Positions 54,571-64,000 of a DNA stretch of 64,000 bases are shown here, in pieces. A program made the translations under genes and the position numbers. Position 1 is the first letter of the stretch. Every line of letters starts with the position of its first letter. Source of the stretch: Symsagittifera roscoffensis (taxonomy: Eukaryota; Xenacoelomorpha; Acoela; Convolutidae); contig NC_087065.1 of the NCBI RefSeq assembly GCF_963678635.1, positions 6,407,209 through 6,471,208 on the forward strand. The letters are read 5' to 3'. The notes below the pieces were generated by a model. That model worked only from the letters and a program-made list of their open reading frames with translations. It was not told the DNA's origin and did no database searches.

Positions 54571-55440
54571 ATTTAGACATTTAACCATAGTTACCAGAGT
54601 TGGTAAAAGTCAATTGCAATCAATTAATTGCAAATAATCAATTGAACTTTATCTGAAAAAATTTGATTGCGAAGTTTGTTAAACTGAAACAATTGATCGT
54701 CAACCCAGAAACTTGAAACAACTGGAAAACTGAAATGCTTTTGCAGACTTTTCTCTATAAATCCCATAAGCAAGAATTGGAATCCCATAAGAAAAAAAAT
54801 TTTTGTAGCATAATGCATTAGCTTTCGTGAATAGTGATTTTTTCGAAGGCATTATGAATTTCACAAACGAATTACTTTTTGCGCTTGTAGAAGGGTTGCA
54901 ATGAGTTCAAATTAATGATTTGGAACTTCTGCAATTACAATTAACCGATTGCACCGAACAAAAATTGATTTTGGGGGTTGCAATAAACTTTTGACCACCC
55001 CTGATGAGTAATGGACCCAATCTTGCTTAAAATAGTATTTGATGCAGGACAGTTATATTATTTTGAATAAAAAACTGTTCCTTAAGCCGCAACGCAAGTT
55101 AACAATAATACAATCCGCGGCGAAAAAAGTATAGAATCATTAGATCAAAAAATAAACTAAAACTCTCTATATCGAAAATAAACCTATAATAAGTATTTCT
55201 AGAAAACAGCAAAACTTTTTCGTAAATCAGTGAAAAAATTTTAAAAATCCTTTTGTAAGAATCGTGTTTAATTTTTATTACTTTAAAAAGTTGCATTCCA
55301 GTTTAAATTACCTAAGCATTTTGGCTTCTAAACATAACAGAACACCACGCATTCACTGGATGCTATAGCTGTTTCCAAGGCCAGTTTTTGGCCGATAGCT
55401 GTAGCATGTAAGCTTTCTAATGACTAATTTTTCAATTTGT

Positions 55441-55700
55441 TGTTCCGATCATTGAAAGTGGAGAGGAGCTTTGTATTCGGGTGTGTTTTAGTTTTTTCTT
55501 TTTGTTTTCCACGCAAAATCAGGTACCACAAATAATTTGAGTGATATATCATATTAAATACCTATCAGTCGTGATTCGAACCACATTGAAAAATTCCCAA
55601 AATTTTTTTCTAATGTCGAGAAAAGTTGGTTTCAGCGAATAAAGCAAGCGAGCATGCCTAAAACAGCTGATTTATACCTAATTTAAGACCTTAAAACTCA
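55441..55700 (-). repeat. Dispersed repeat family B, copy 4 (inverted)
   Basis: It starts TGTTCCGATCATTGAAAG and GAGGAGCTTTGTATTCGGG, the reverse of the family B end block, then continues with TTTCCACGCAAAATCAGGTACC. The remaining parts of 54570-56024 show nothing recognised. Confidence 0.6.
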
Positions 55701-56024
55701 ATTTTAAAGAAGTAAAACTAGCTTTTGGAGTTTTTTTAGCTTCATTTTGGGATTTTTTAAAGTTGTTCTAGTAAATTTTCAACAAAAATTTTTGTCCATT
55801 TTGCCTATATTAGTATGACTGTCTAATATGCCTAAATAATATTTTTACGTTCGGTCCTCCTTTTACTACACCAAGCAGAAAAAACTACACTATTTTGGAA
55901 AAAACTTTCTAAACCGTAGTTTTCTGAAGACTATGGTCGGAAAATTCTGTGCTACTTGCACAATAACCGGCTATTCTTGTTTTATTTATGACTCCATTGT
56001 ACAATCGACTCGGTTGTGCTGCAG

Positions 56025-56154
56025 GTATCTCGGTGGAGACCCAGACAGACCCGGATGTGATCCAGCTGTCGGCATCCGATCCAGACACCGTGGACTCGGA
56101 CCAGCTGCGCTTCCAAATAGTGGACACTCGCACACAGTTCATAGGCGCAGACGG
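56025..56154 (+). CDS. Cadherin exon 17
   Basis: Acceptor GTGCTGCAG, donor GTTTGT, phase 1 to 2. It encodes ISVETQTDPDVIQLSASDPD and TVDSDQLRFQIVD, i.e. the calcium loop and strands of a repeat. A deleted MITE fragment of the family seen at 49253 begins about 35 bp after the donor. Confidence 0.84.
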
Positions 56155-56187
56155 GTTTGTATTTCAAAAAAAACTGGACGCCTGCTG

Positions 56188-56362
56188 GGTCGGATTTAGA
56201 AAGCGGTGGGGGATTTCGACTTCAGGGACTTGACATACTGACTGCCAAAAGAGTCACAACCTTGAAAAGAGCGCCCTTTTGGCAAAATTTTTGCAGTGTT
56301 TTGGGAGAGCTCGGAAAGTAAATTTGGTTAACCTAAAAAAGTCCCCCTCGAGAAAATCCGGA
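56188..56362. repeat. Internally deleted MITE, family E
   Basis: GTCGGATTTAGAAAGCGG at the left and CCTCGAGAAAATCCGG at the right, with TTTTGGGAGAGCTCGGAAA between, match the ends and interior of the 49253 element. Confidence 0.55.
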
Positions 56363-56716
56363 TGTCTCTATTTATGTTTAAACAAGCCGACTTTCATATC
56401 ATAAAGAGACATTTTTTGTAAAAGAGCTATTAATTTGCTTTCTTTTGCAATATACCATTGACGAAAACTGATGATGATTGAAGCCTCCGAGATTAAAATT
56501 GATCGGCTAGTTTGTGGTGGGTTTTGGTCTCGCTCTTTTTAACTTCGATAAAGCGACTATTCGTAGAGTGCGATAGTTCTTAACCATTTATATAAAGGCA
56601 TGGGCATCCGCTGCGCTTAACTTCGGCCGAGAGGAACAATGGGCGTGAATAATCTCCATTTCGACGAGCTGTCGCCTCTTGCGTTTGCGGGCTTGGCCAG
56701 TTATAGTTTTTTTTAG

Positions 56717-56867
56717 GTTCGATCCAGATGAACTGTTCCGGATAGACGAGAGGAGTGGACTGATTGAGAGGACAGTCAAGTTTCCCCAGACCGTCTCGGG
56801 CTACATTGACCTCAGAGTGGAAGTGACAGACTCAAACCTCAGACACAAGGTCACCTGCGAGGTCAAG
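56717..56867 (+). CDS. Cadherin exon 18 (last exon seen)
   Basis: Acceptor GTTTTTTTTAG, donor GTCAGT, phase 2 to 0. It encodes FDPDELFRIDERSGLI and SGYIDLRVEVTDSNL, the second half of a cadherin repeat, ending at EVKV just before a linker would be expected. No later cadherin exon was found up to 64000, so the next exon lies beyond the window or was missed. Confidence 0.84.
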
Positions 56868-56909
56868 GTCAGTGGTCTGATTTTTAGACTACATTTTCCT
56901 GACACCCCT

Positions 56910-56910
<1 letters not shown>

Positions 56911-56965
<55 letters not shown>

Positions 56966-56968
56966 ACA
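56911..56968. repeat. CA microsatellite
   Basis: About 25 CA units in a row ending in TACACACATATG, 45 bp after the donor of the last cadherin exon. Confidence 0.95.
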
Positions 56969-57000
56969 TATGTATTTGTACTATTTTGTATCATTTTGAG

Positions 57001-57318
57001 ATATTCCCCCCTTTGTACTATTTTGAGATATTCGTTTTTGGCTGACGGACCCTAAAATTTTTCTTAAGGCGCCTTTGGCGCCAATATATACTAATTTTGA
57101 GGGGGAGGGGGGGGCCAAAAAAAGCTATTTTTTGGTCGAAATTTTTTTAAAAAATTTTGCCTTCGGCGCAAGAAGTTTGGCCAAAACACATTCTTTTTAG
57201 TGCTCTAAGAAAGCTCGGAAAACCAATTTGATCGACCAAAAACAAGCTCGACAACATTTGCAAATTTTTTTTTATAATCCGCCCCCTCCCCCTCGAGAAA
57301 ATCCTAGATCCGCCCCTG
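57001..57318. mobile_element. MITE, family E, truncated at left
   Basis: It matches the right two thirds of the 49253 element (GGCGCCTTTGGCGCCAATA, then CTCGAGAAAATCCTAGATCC and GCCCCTG). Its left end is lost in the sequence after the CA repeat. Confidence 0.7.
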
Positions 57319-57503
57319 TATATATATAATCATTATGCCGTTTTGATTTTGCCATTCCTGCCGGATGACACTCCCCCTGGGAATAAAATAAACATAAGTT
57401 TTTGGCTACCGTAGGATTTAAATTTATTTGAGTTTATTTAGTCCCCCGGTGGGACTGTTTTGTGTTTTATAGTCCCTAGCACTTTTAGCAATATCTTAAG
57501 GGT

Positions 57504-58056
57504 TCATCTTCTGATGTTTTTTTCGCCCTTGTCTTGGGTTGTCGTTTCTTCGTTTTCGTCGTCCTCCAAATTTTTAACGTGTTCTTCTGTGTTGTTCTTT
57601 TTCGTATCATCTTTTTGTGTCCTCATGTTTCCATCATCGATAAGATAACTAAGAAAACCTCTCTGTTTTCTCAAATTTTTCTGTTTGTATTGAAAGTTGG
57701 TGACACCAAATCCACTATGTCCACACTTTTTCCCTTGGGTTTTGGTTTTATAGCTTCTAGAAATTTTAGGCAAGCTTGGTATTCCGGAGGTTTTTTGTGG
57801 AAGCCCATTTAGTTACTCAGGCTTTTTATGCTTGAACTTTTCCCTTCTACTTGTTTGTCGGTCGGTAACTCGATAGCCAGTTGTTTCTTTTTGACCTTAG
57901 TCTCCGGTCGCTTTTGATTAGTTTCATCAATTGTACCGATTGGCACTGGGTCTCTCAACGCTCTTGCCAACGCCGATTGTCTGACTTTAGTGGATTTTTT
58001 AGTTGCTTCAGCCGAGATTCTCCCAATGAATTTACAATGTTGAGAAGCAACCGCTG
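57504..58056 (-). pseudogene. Retroelement-like minus-strand frames, left of array
   Basis: On the minus strand an open frame enters from the first repeat unit (FIGRISAEATKKSTKVRQ), continues as ALRDPVPIGTIDETNQKRP, and ends SIKSLSN-stop near 57812. Just after it another frame (57773-57504) encodes a Lys/Glu/Asp-rich end, EEHVKNLEDDENEETTTQD. Helical charged sequence, no domain recognised. Below it, AGGGGGAG followed by TGTCATCCGG at 57360-57375 resembles a polypurine tract plus LTR start, suggesting the 3' end of an LTR element. Confidence 0.4.
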
Positions 58057-61000
58057 TTTAATGGGGCTGATTTAAGGGGATAGTGTTAAAAAATTAGGAT
58101 AAAACGTTGGGTTGAATAAGACTGTATAACTTAAACTAATACTAGTTTAAGACGAGGTTGTTTAAGATTCCTACAAGGTGGCTGTAGGCTTTTATCTAAG
58201 ACTAAATAAAAGACTGTGGTATCTAACTAAGGTAAAAGATGTTAAAAAGGTTGAATTGGTTTCAGATGATTTGTTGCATATCGAAATTGATAGTGAACAA
58301 ACTCCAAATCTACCAAAAGCCGTTGCGCTTTTGGCAGGTGTTTTTTAAATTGGTATGGTAAAAGGTCACAACTAAGTATAACTCAAAGGTTAAACGGTCA
58401 ACATTAAATAACTCATTTTACATTCCCCGCGAAAATTTAACTATGATCTATACTCTTCGCCACACAAAGGAATGTTCTAGCGCTGGGATAAATGATCGGG
58501 TAGCTGATTAGGAAAAGCCCCGCAAGAGGGCCCGATGGGCAATAAGGTAGCACTATAGTGTAATACAGAGTATATGATCTATATTCTTTACCACAACAAG
58601 AAATGTTTTAGCGCTAGAATAAATGGTCGGGTAGGCTGGTTAGGAAAAGCCCCACAAGAGGGCCCGATGGGCACGAAAGTAGCACTAAAATGAATAGGTC
58701 ATATAATTATCCAATGGTGACCCCCAATGGGTGAGATAAGGATTTAGCAGTAGATGAAAGCGTGATTATATGGCTCAATTTAAGCTTTATAGTGGTACCA
58801 GAAATAATTCAATTTTAGCGTAATAGGCCAGCATTGGAAGTTTGTTTTTAGCTCTAAATGCGCTTTAATGTTACGCGAGGCTCGACAGTACACAAAATCT
58901 AAGTTACTAAAAGAGTTTTGGAATGTCAAAAAGTTTCTGAAAGTTTTTATGGTAAGGTTACTGGACTTCAATACTTCTAACTTGCGTCCCGATTTACAGC
59001 TCTATTAATCGTCCATCTCTTTAACTCCTCGAGCGTCATTGGCCGTCCTAAGAGTTCTATCGCTGAGATGATAGAGGAAGTATTTAACCAGTCAGGATCG
59101 AGTACTTAAGGTGAAGATGTTGGTTCGGAAGTTTCGTAGGGTAGGCCCGATGGGTGGAATTTGGTAGTGCAGACCTTCGGACTGAATGTGACCTTCTTGC
59201 TTGATTTACTTTGATTTGCTGCTACAAGGGACTTTGTATCACTTGGGTACTCGAAGCTTTCTTGCCAACGCCGATTGTCTGACTTTAGTGGATTTTCTAG
59301 TTGCTTCAGCCGAGATTCTCCCAATGAATTTACAATGTTGAGAAGCAACCGCTGTTTAATGGGGCTGATTTAAGGGGATAGTGTTAAAAAATTAGGATAA
59401 AACGTTGGGTTGAATAAGACTGTATAACTTAAACTAATACTAGTTTAAGACGAGGTTGTTTAAGATTCCTACAAGGTGGTTGTAGGCTTTTATCTATGAC
59501 TAAATAAAAGACTGTGGTATCTAACTAAGGTAAAAGATGTTAAAAAGGTTGAATTGGTTTCAGATGATTTGTTGCATATCGAAATTGATAGTGAACAAAC
59601 TCCAAATCTACCAAAAGCCGTTGCGCTTTTGGCAGGTGTTTTTTAAATTGGTATGGTAAAAGGTCACAACTAAGTATAACTCAAAGGTTAAACGGTCAAC
59701 ATTAAATAACTCATTTTACATTCCCCGCGAAAATTTAACTATGATCTATACTCTTCGCCACACAAAGAAATGTTCTAGCGCTGGGATAAATGATCGGGTA
59801 GCTGATTAGGAAAAGCCCCGCAAGAGGGCCCGATGAGCAAGAAAGTAGCACTATAATGTAATACAGAGTATATGATCTATATTCTTCGCCACAACAAGAA
59901 ATGTTTTAGCGCTAGAATAAATGGTCGGGTAGGCTGGTTAGGAAAAGCCCCACAAGAGGGCCCGATGGGCACGAAAGTAGCACTAAAATGAATAGGTCAT
60001 ATAATTATCCAATGGTGACCCCCAATGGGTGAGATAAGGATTTAGCAGTAGATGAGAGCGTGATTATATGGCTCAATTTAAGCTTTATAGTGGTACCAGA
60101 AAAAATTCAATTTTAGCGTATTAGGCCAGCATTGGAAGTTTGTGTTTAGCTCTAAATGCGCTTTAATGTTACGCGAGGCTCGACAGTACACAAAATCTAA
60201 GTTACTAAAAGAGTTTTGGAATGTCAAAAAGTTTCTGAAAGTTTTTATGGTAAGGTTACTGGACTTCAATACTTCTAACTTGCGTCCCGATTTGCAGCTC
60301 TATTAATCGTCCATCTCTTTAACTCCTCGAGCGTCATTGGCCGTCCTAAGAGTTCTATCGCTGAGATGATAGAGGAAGTATTTAACCAGCCAGGATCGAG
60401 TACTTAAGGTGAAGATGTTGGTTCGGAAGTTTCGGAGGGTAGGCCCGATGGGTGGAATTTGGTAGTGCAGACCTTCGGACTGAATGTGACCTTCTTGCTT
60501 GATTTACTTTGATTGGCTGCTACAAGGGACTTTGTATCACTTGGGTACTCGAAGCTTTCTTGACAACGCCGATTGTCTGACTTTAGTGGATTTTCTAGTT
60601 GCTTCAGCCGAGATTCTCCCAATGAATTTACAATGTTGAGAAGCAACCGCTGTTTAATGGGGCTGATTTAAGGGGATAGTGTTAAAAAATTAGGATAAAA
60701 CGTTGGGTTGAATAAGACTGTATAACTTAAACTAATACTAGTTTAAGACGAGGTTGTTTAAGATTCCTACAAGGTGGTTGTAGGCTTTTATCTATGACTA
60801 AATAAAAGACTGTGGTATCTAACTAAGGTAAAAGATGTTAAAAAGGTTGAATTGGTTTCAGATGATTTGTTGCATATCGAAATTGATAGTGAACAAACTC
60901 CAAATCTACCAAAAGCCGTTGCGCTTTTGGCAGGTGTTTTTTAAATTGGTATGGTAAAAGGTCACAACTAAGTATAACTCAAAGGTTAAACGGTCAACAT

Positions 61001-63154
61001 TAAATAACTCATTTTACATTCCCCGCGAAAATTTAACTATGATCTATACTCTTCGCCACACAAAGAAATGTTCTAGCGCTGGGATAAATGATCGGGTAGC
61101 TGATTAGGAAAAGCCCCGCAAGAGGGCCCGATGAGCAAGAAAGTAGCACTATAATGTAATACAGAGTATATGATCTATATTCTTCGCCACAACAAGAAAT
61201 GTTTTAGCGCTAGAATAAATGGTCGGGTAGGCTGGTTAGGAAAAGCCCCACAAGAGGGCCCGATGGGCACGAAAGTAGCACTAAAATGAATAGGTCATAT
61301 AATTATCCAATGGTGACCCCCAATGGGTGAGATAAGGATTTAGCAGTAGATGAGAGCGTGATTATATGGCTCAATTTAAGCTTTATAGTGGTACCAGAAA
61401 AAATTCAATTTTAGCGTATTAGGCCAGCATTGGAAGTTTGTATTTAGCTCTAAATGCGCTTTAATGTTACGCGAGGCTCGACAGTACACAAAATCTAAGT
61501 TACTAAAAGAGTTTTGGAATGTCAAAAAGTTTCTGAAAGTTTTTATGGTAAGGTTACTGGACTTCAATACTTCTAACTTGCGTCCCGATTTACAGCTCTA
61601 TTAATCGTCCATCTCTTTAACTCCTCGAGCGTCATTGGCCGTCCTAAGAGTTCTATCGCTGAGATGATAGAGGAAGTATTTAACCAGCCAGGATCGAGTA
61701 CTTAAGGTGAAGATGTTGGTTCGGAAGTTTCGGAGGGTAGGCCCGATGGGTGGAATTTGGTAGTGCAGACCTTCGGACTGAATGTGACCTTCTTGATTGA
61801 TTTACTTTGATTAGCTGCTACAAGGGACTTTGTATCACTTGGGTACTCGAAGCTTTCTTGACAACGCCGATTGTCTGACTTTAGTGGATTTTCTAGTTGC
61901 TTCAGCCGAGATTCTCCCAATGAATTTACAATGTTGAGAAGCAACCGCTGTTTAATGGGGCTGATTTAAGGGGATAGTGTTAAAAAATTAGGATAAAACG
62001 TTGGGTTGAATAAGACTGTATAACTTAAACTAATACTAGTTTAAGACGAGGTTGTTTAAGATTCCTACAAGGTGGTTGTAGGCTTTTATCTATGACTAAA
62101 TAAAAGACTGTGGTATCTAACTAAGGTAAAAGATGTTAAAAAGGTTGAATTGGTTTCAGATGATTTGTTGCATATCGAAATTGATAGTGAACAAACTCCA
62201 AATCTACCAAAAGCCGTTGCGCTTTTGGCAGGTGTTTTTTAAATTGGTATGGTAAAAGGTCACAACTAAGTATAACTCAAAGGTTAAACGGTCAACATTA
62301 AATAACTCATTTTACATTCCCCGCGAAAATTTAACTATGATCTATACTCTTCGCCACACAAAGAAATGTTCTAGCGCTGGGATAAATGATCGGGTAGCTG
62401 ATTAGGAAAAGCCCCGCAAGAGGGCCCGATGAGCAAGAAAGTAGCACTATAATGTAATACAGAGTATATGATCTATATTCTTCGCCACAACAAGAAATGT
62501 TTTAGCGCTAGAATAAATGGTCGGGTAGGCTGGTTAGGAAAAGCCCCACAAGAGGGCCCGATGGGCACGAAAGTAGCACTAAAATGAATAGGTCATATAA
62601 TTATCCAATGGTGACCCCCAATGGGTGAGATAAGGATTTAGCAGTAGATGAGAGCGTGATTATATGGCTCAATTTAAGCTTTATAGTGGTACCAGAAAAA
62701 ATTCAATTTTAGCGTATTAGGCCAGCATTGGAAGTTTGTATTTAGCTCTAAATGCGCTTTAATGTTACGCGAGGCTCGACAGTACACAAAATCTAAGTTA
62801 CTAAAAGAGTTTTGGAATGTCAAAAAGTTTCTGAAAGTTTTTATGGTAAGGTTACTGGACTTCAATACTTCTAACTTGCGTCCCGATTTACAGCTCTATT
62901 AATCGTCCATCTCTTTAACTCCTCGAGCGTCATTGGCCGTCCTAAGAGTTCTATCGCTGAGATGATAGAGGAAGTATTTAACCAGCCAGGATCGAGTACT
63001 TAAGGTGAAGATGTTGGTTCGGAAGTTTCGGAGGGTAGGCCCGATGGGTGGAATTTGGTAGTGCAGACCTTCGGACTGAATGTGACCTTCTTGCTTGATT
63101 TACTTTGATTGGCTGCTACAAGGGACTTTGTATCACTTGGGTACTCGAAGCTTT
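57963..63154 (-). repeat. Tandem array, four units of exactly 1,298 bp
   Basis: Units start at 57963, 59261, 60559 and 61857 (CTTGCCAACGCCGATTG / CTTGACAACG...) and the array ends at 63154, where the repeated sequence passes into unique DNA after CGAAGCTTTCTT. Units 2-4 are almost identical; unit 1 has more private differences. Both junctions fall inside minus-strand reading frames, so the unit is an internal segment of a longer sequence that was multiplied. Each unit carries a short ORF of 80 codons (59106, 60404, 61702; longer at 63000) and one of 63 codons (58780, 60078, 61376, 62674) on the minus strand, probably incidental. Confidence 0.93.
58443..58704. repeat. Two 131-bp subrepeats with conserved hairpin (one per unit shown)
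   Basis: ATGATCTATACTCTTCGCC at 58443 and ATGATCTATATTCTTTACC at 58574 start two diverged direct repeats. Both contain TCGGGTAG, then TTAGGAAAAGCCCC, an A/CGCAAGA loop and GGGCCCGATGGGC. GCCC pairs with GGGC and TCGG with CCGA, giving a stem kept in both copies. The pair recurs in the other three units at +1298, +2596 and +3894. Confidence 0.65.
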
Positions 63155-63592
63155 CTTCCAGCAGGTACACTGTTGTGGGGTGCGATGATGAGGGTGGTGT
63201 CAAGGTTTGCAAGTCCACAACGTCAACATGATGGCTCTCCATTTCGACCGAGGTTGCTTCTATCGTAGGGTAGGCTGGGGGAGTATAAACAGGCCTAGAT
63301 ATTTGCTCGTCAAAATTTTCGTCAGTTAGGTCTACTACGCTGGTAAACACTCTTTCACCCAGCATCTTTGGGGGCTGTCTGGATCGCATAGGTCTAGTAT
63401 TCTGTCGGGTAAAAATCTCAGGTAGTTTCTTCGCGGGCGGTGATTTCACCGGAGATGACGCTTTCCTCTTAGCTGTACCGGACAGTTTCGGTTTTTTGTT
63501 GATAGGGACAGGGTCTATTTGCTGATTCTCCGCCTCTGACTTAACGACCGGCTCGTCGCTCTTCCCAATCGGTTCCCCTCCAGGATTTCCGG
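63000..63592 (-). pseudogene. Disordered retroelement-like protein, right of array
   Basis: Minus-strand frame (ATG at 63449, but open upstream to about 63592) with KKPKLSGTAKRKASSP, VVDLTDENFDEQISRP and a run into the repeat unit, ESFEYPSDTKSLVAANQSK, ending at TAA. It is basic/Ser/Pro-rich, similar in style to the Pol tail of the gypsy element at 12710-13729 (VDLT words in both), so it may belong to a related element. No enzyme domain seen. Confidence 0.4.
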
Positions 63593-63957
63593 AGGAATCG
63601 GCGCTTCTTGATTAGCTTTCTCCGCCTCATCATAGCTGCGGGACAAACGAGAAACAGCTGCGGGGTCACCTGTGGGTCCGCACCATTGTCGCCTGAATCC
63701 AGATCGATAAGCGGACTCTTGGTCATCTCTGCTTTCTGTTCGGTCTGATCCGTGAATTCAGCCTTAAGATCTGTCCGGTCTAAAGTTAAATGCTCTTTTG
63801 GTTTTACAGGGTCATCTGAGGTTTTGTTCATTAGTTCTTGTAATGGGATTAGGTCGCTAGCATTGTCGTCTGATAAGTCTTCATTTGGGTGATTCGTCGT
63901 TCTAGTCTCGTTTTCACAAATTTTACGATGGTCGGGTTTACCCGACGGGCTTGTCAC
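63541..63957 (-). pseudogene. Acidic disordered ORF at window end
   Basis: 138 codons with NASDLIPLQELMNK, SPLIDLDSGDNGADP and a basic end. The reading probably shifts near 63600 into the frame of the previous entry, so both may be pieces of one damaged protein. It continues toward the window edge. Identity unknown. Confidence 0.35.
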
Positions 63958-64000
63958 ATGGTCGCTCTCAAGGCCTATTGGAAATCTTAGTCTTTTACGC

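Noticed and set aside
58490-58545. Hammerhead ribozyme in the 1,298-bp unit
   Set aside because: CTGATTAGGAAA looks partly like the core, but the required CTGANGA...GAAA plus cleavage-site arrangement does not fit either strand as read.
57963-63154. CRISPR-like or rDNA-like array
   Set aside because: Units are 1,298 bp without spacers or rRNA sequence and the context is eukaryotic; it is a tandem duplication.

Overview
This window is animal nuclear DNA. It carries a multi-exon cadherin gene with GT-AG introns, LTR retrotransposons with their target-site duplications, MITEs, tRNA-derived SINE-like sequences and satellite-like arrays. I see no bacterial operon, rRNA gene or CRISPR array. The AT-rich introns full of short inverted-repeat elements suggest an invertebrate, but I cannot name the lineage from the sequence.

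Host gene. Eighteen exons on the + strand between 799 and 56867 join with consistent splice phases into 2,916 coding bases (972 codons, no stop). They form an internal piece of a large protocadherin/FAT/dachsous-type cadherin with about nine cadherin repeats. Both ends of the gene lie outside the window or were not found; no further cadherin exon was found after 56867. Everything else sits in its introns or downstream.

First retroelement (12197-19394, - strand). This is a 7.2 kb Ty3/gypsy-type element with 318-bp LTRs that differ at about 7 positions, a GGAGG target duplication and a Ser-tRNA-type primer site. It is broken by in-frame stops and frameshifts.

Second retroelement (24664-42633, + strand). 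This is the most striking object: a very large (17.97 kb) LTR element with two 408-bp LTRs identical by eye, an ATTA target duplication and an uninterrupted 2,595-residue Gag-Pol (CCHC, protease, RT, RNase H, integrase). Behind Gag-Pol lies a compact block of further reading frames: two small membrane proteins joined by an ATGA stop-start overlap, a 378-codon frame with no ATG, an 872-residue envelope-like glycoprotein overlapping it, a 486-residue frame joined to the envelope frame by another ATGA, and a last frame reachable by a -1 frameshift at an A AAT TTC heptamer. A 77-residue leader ORF and paired leader hairpins also occur in a related, truncated 5' fragment at 8493-9958. The layout suggests a complex, virus-like retroelement that inserted recently.

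Right end (57360-64000). A minus-strand, retroelement-like coding region of unknown identity is interrupted by four tandem copies of an exactly 1,298-bp unit (57963-63154). Each unit holds two ~131-bp subrepeats with a conserved hairpin. The other introns hold several dispersed families: a hAT-type MITE with an 8-bp duplication, a fold-back element, CCCGGGTTGAC-ended elements, short poly-C hairpins, and a 3 x 183 bp tandem repeat.
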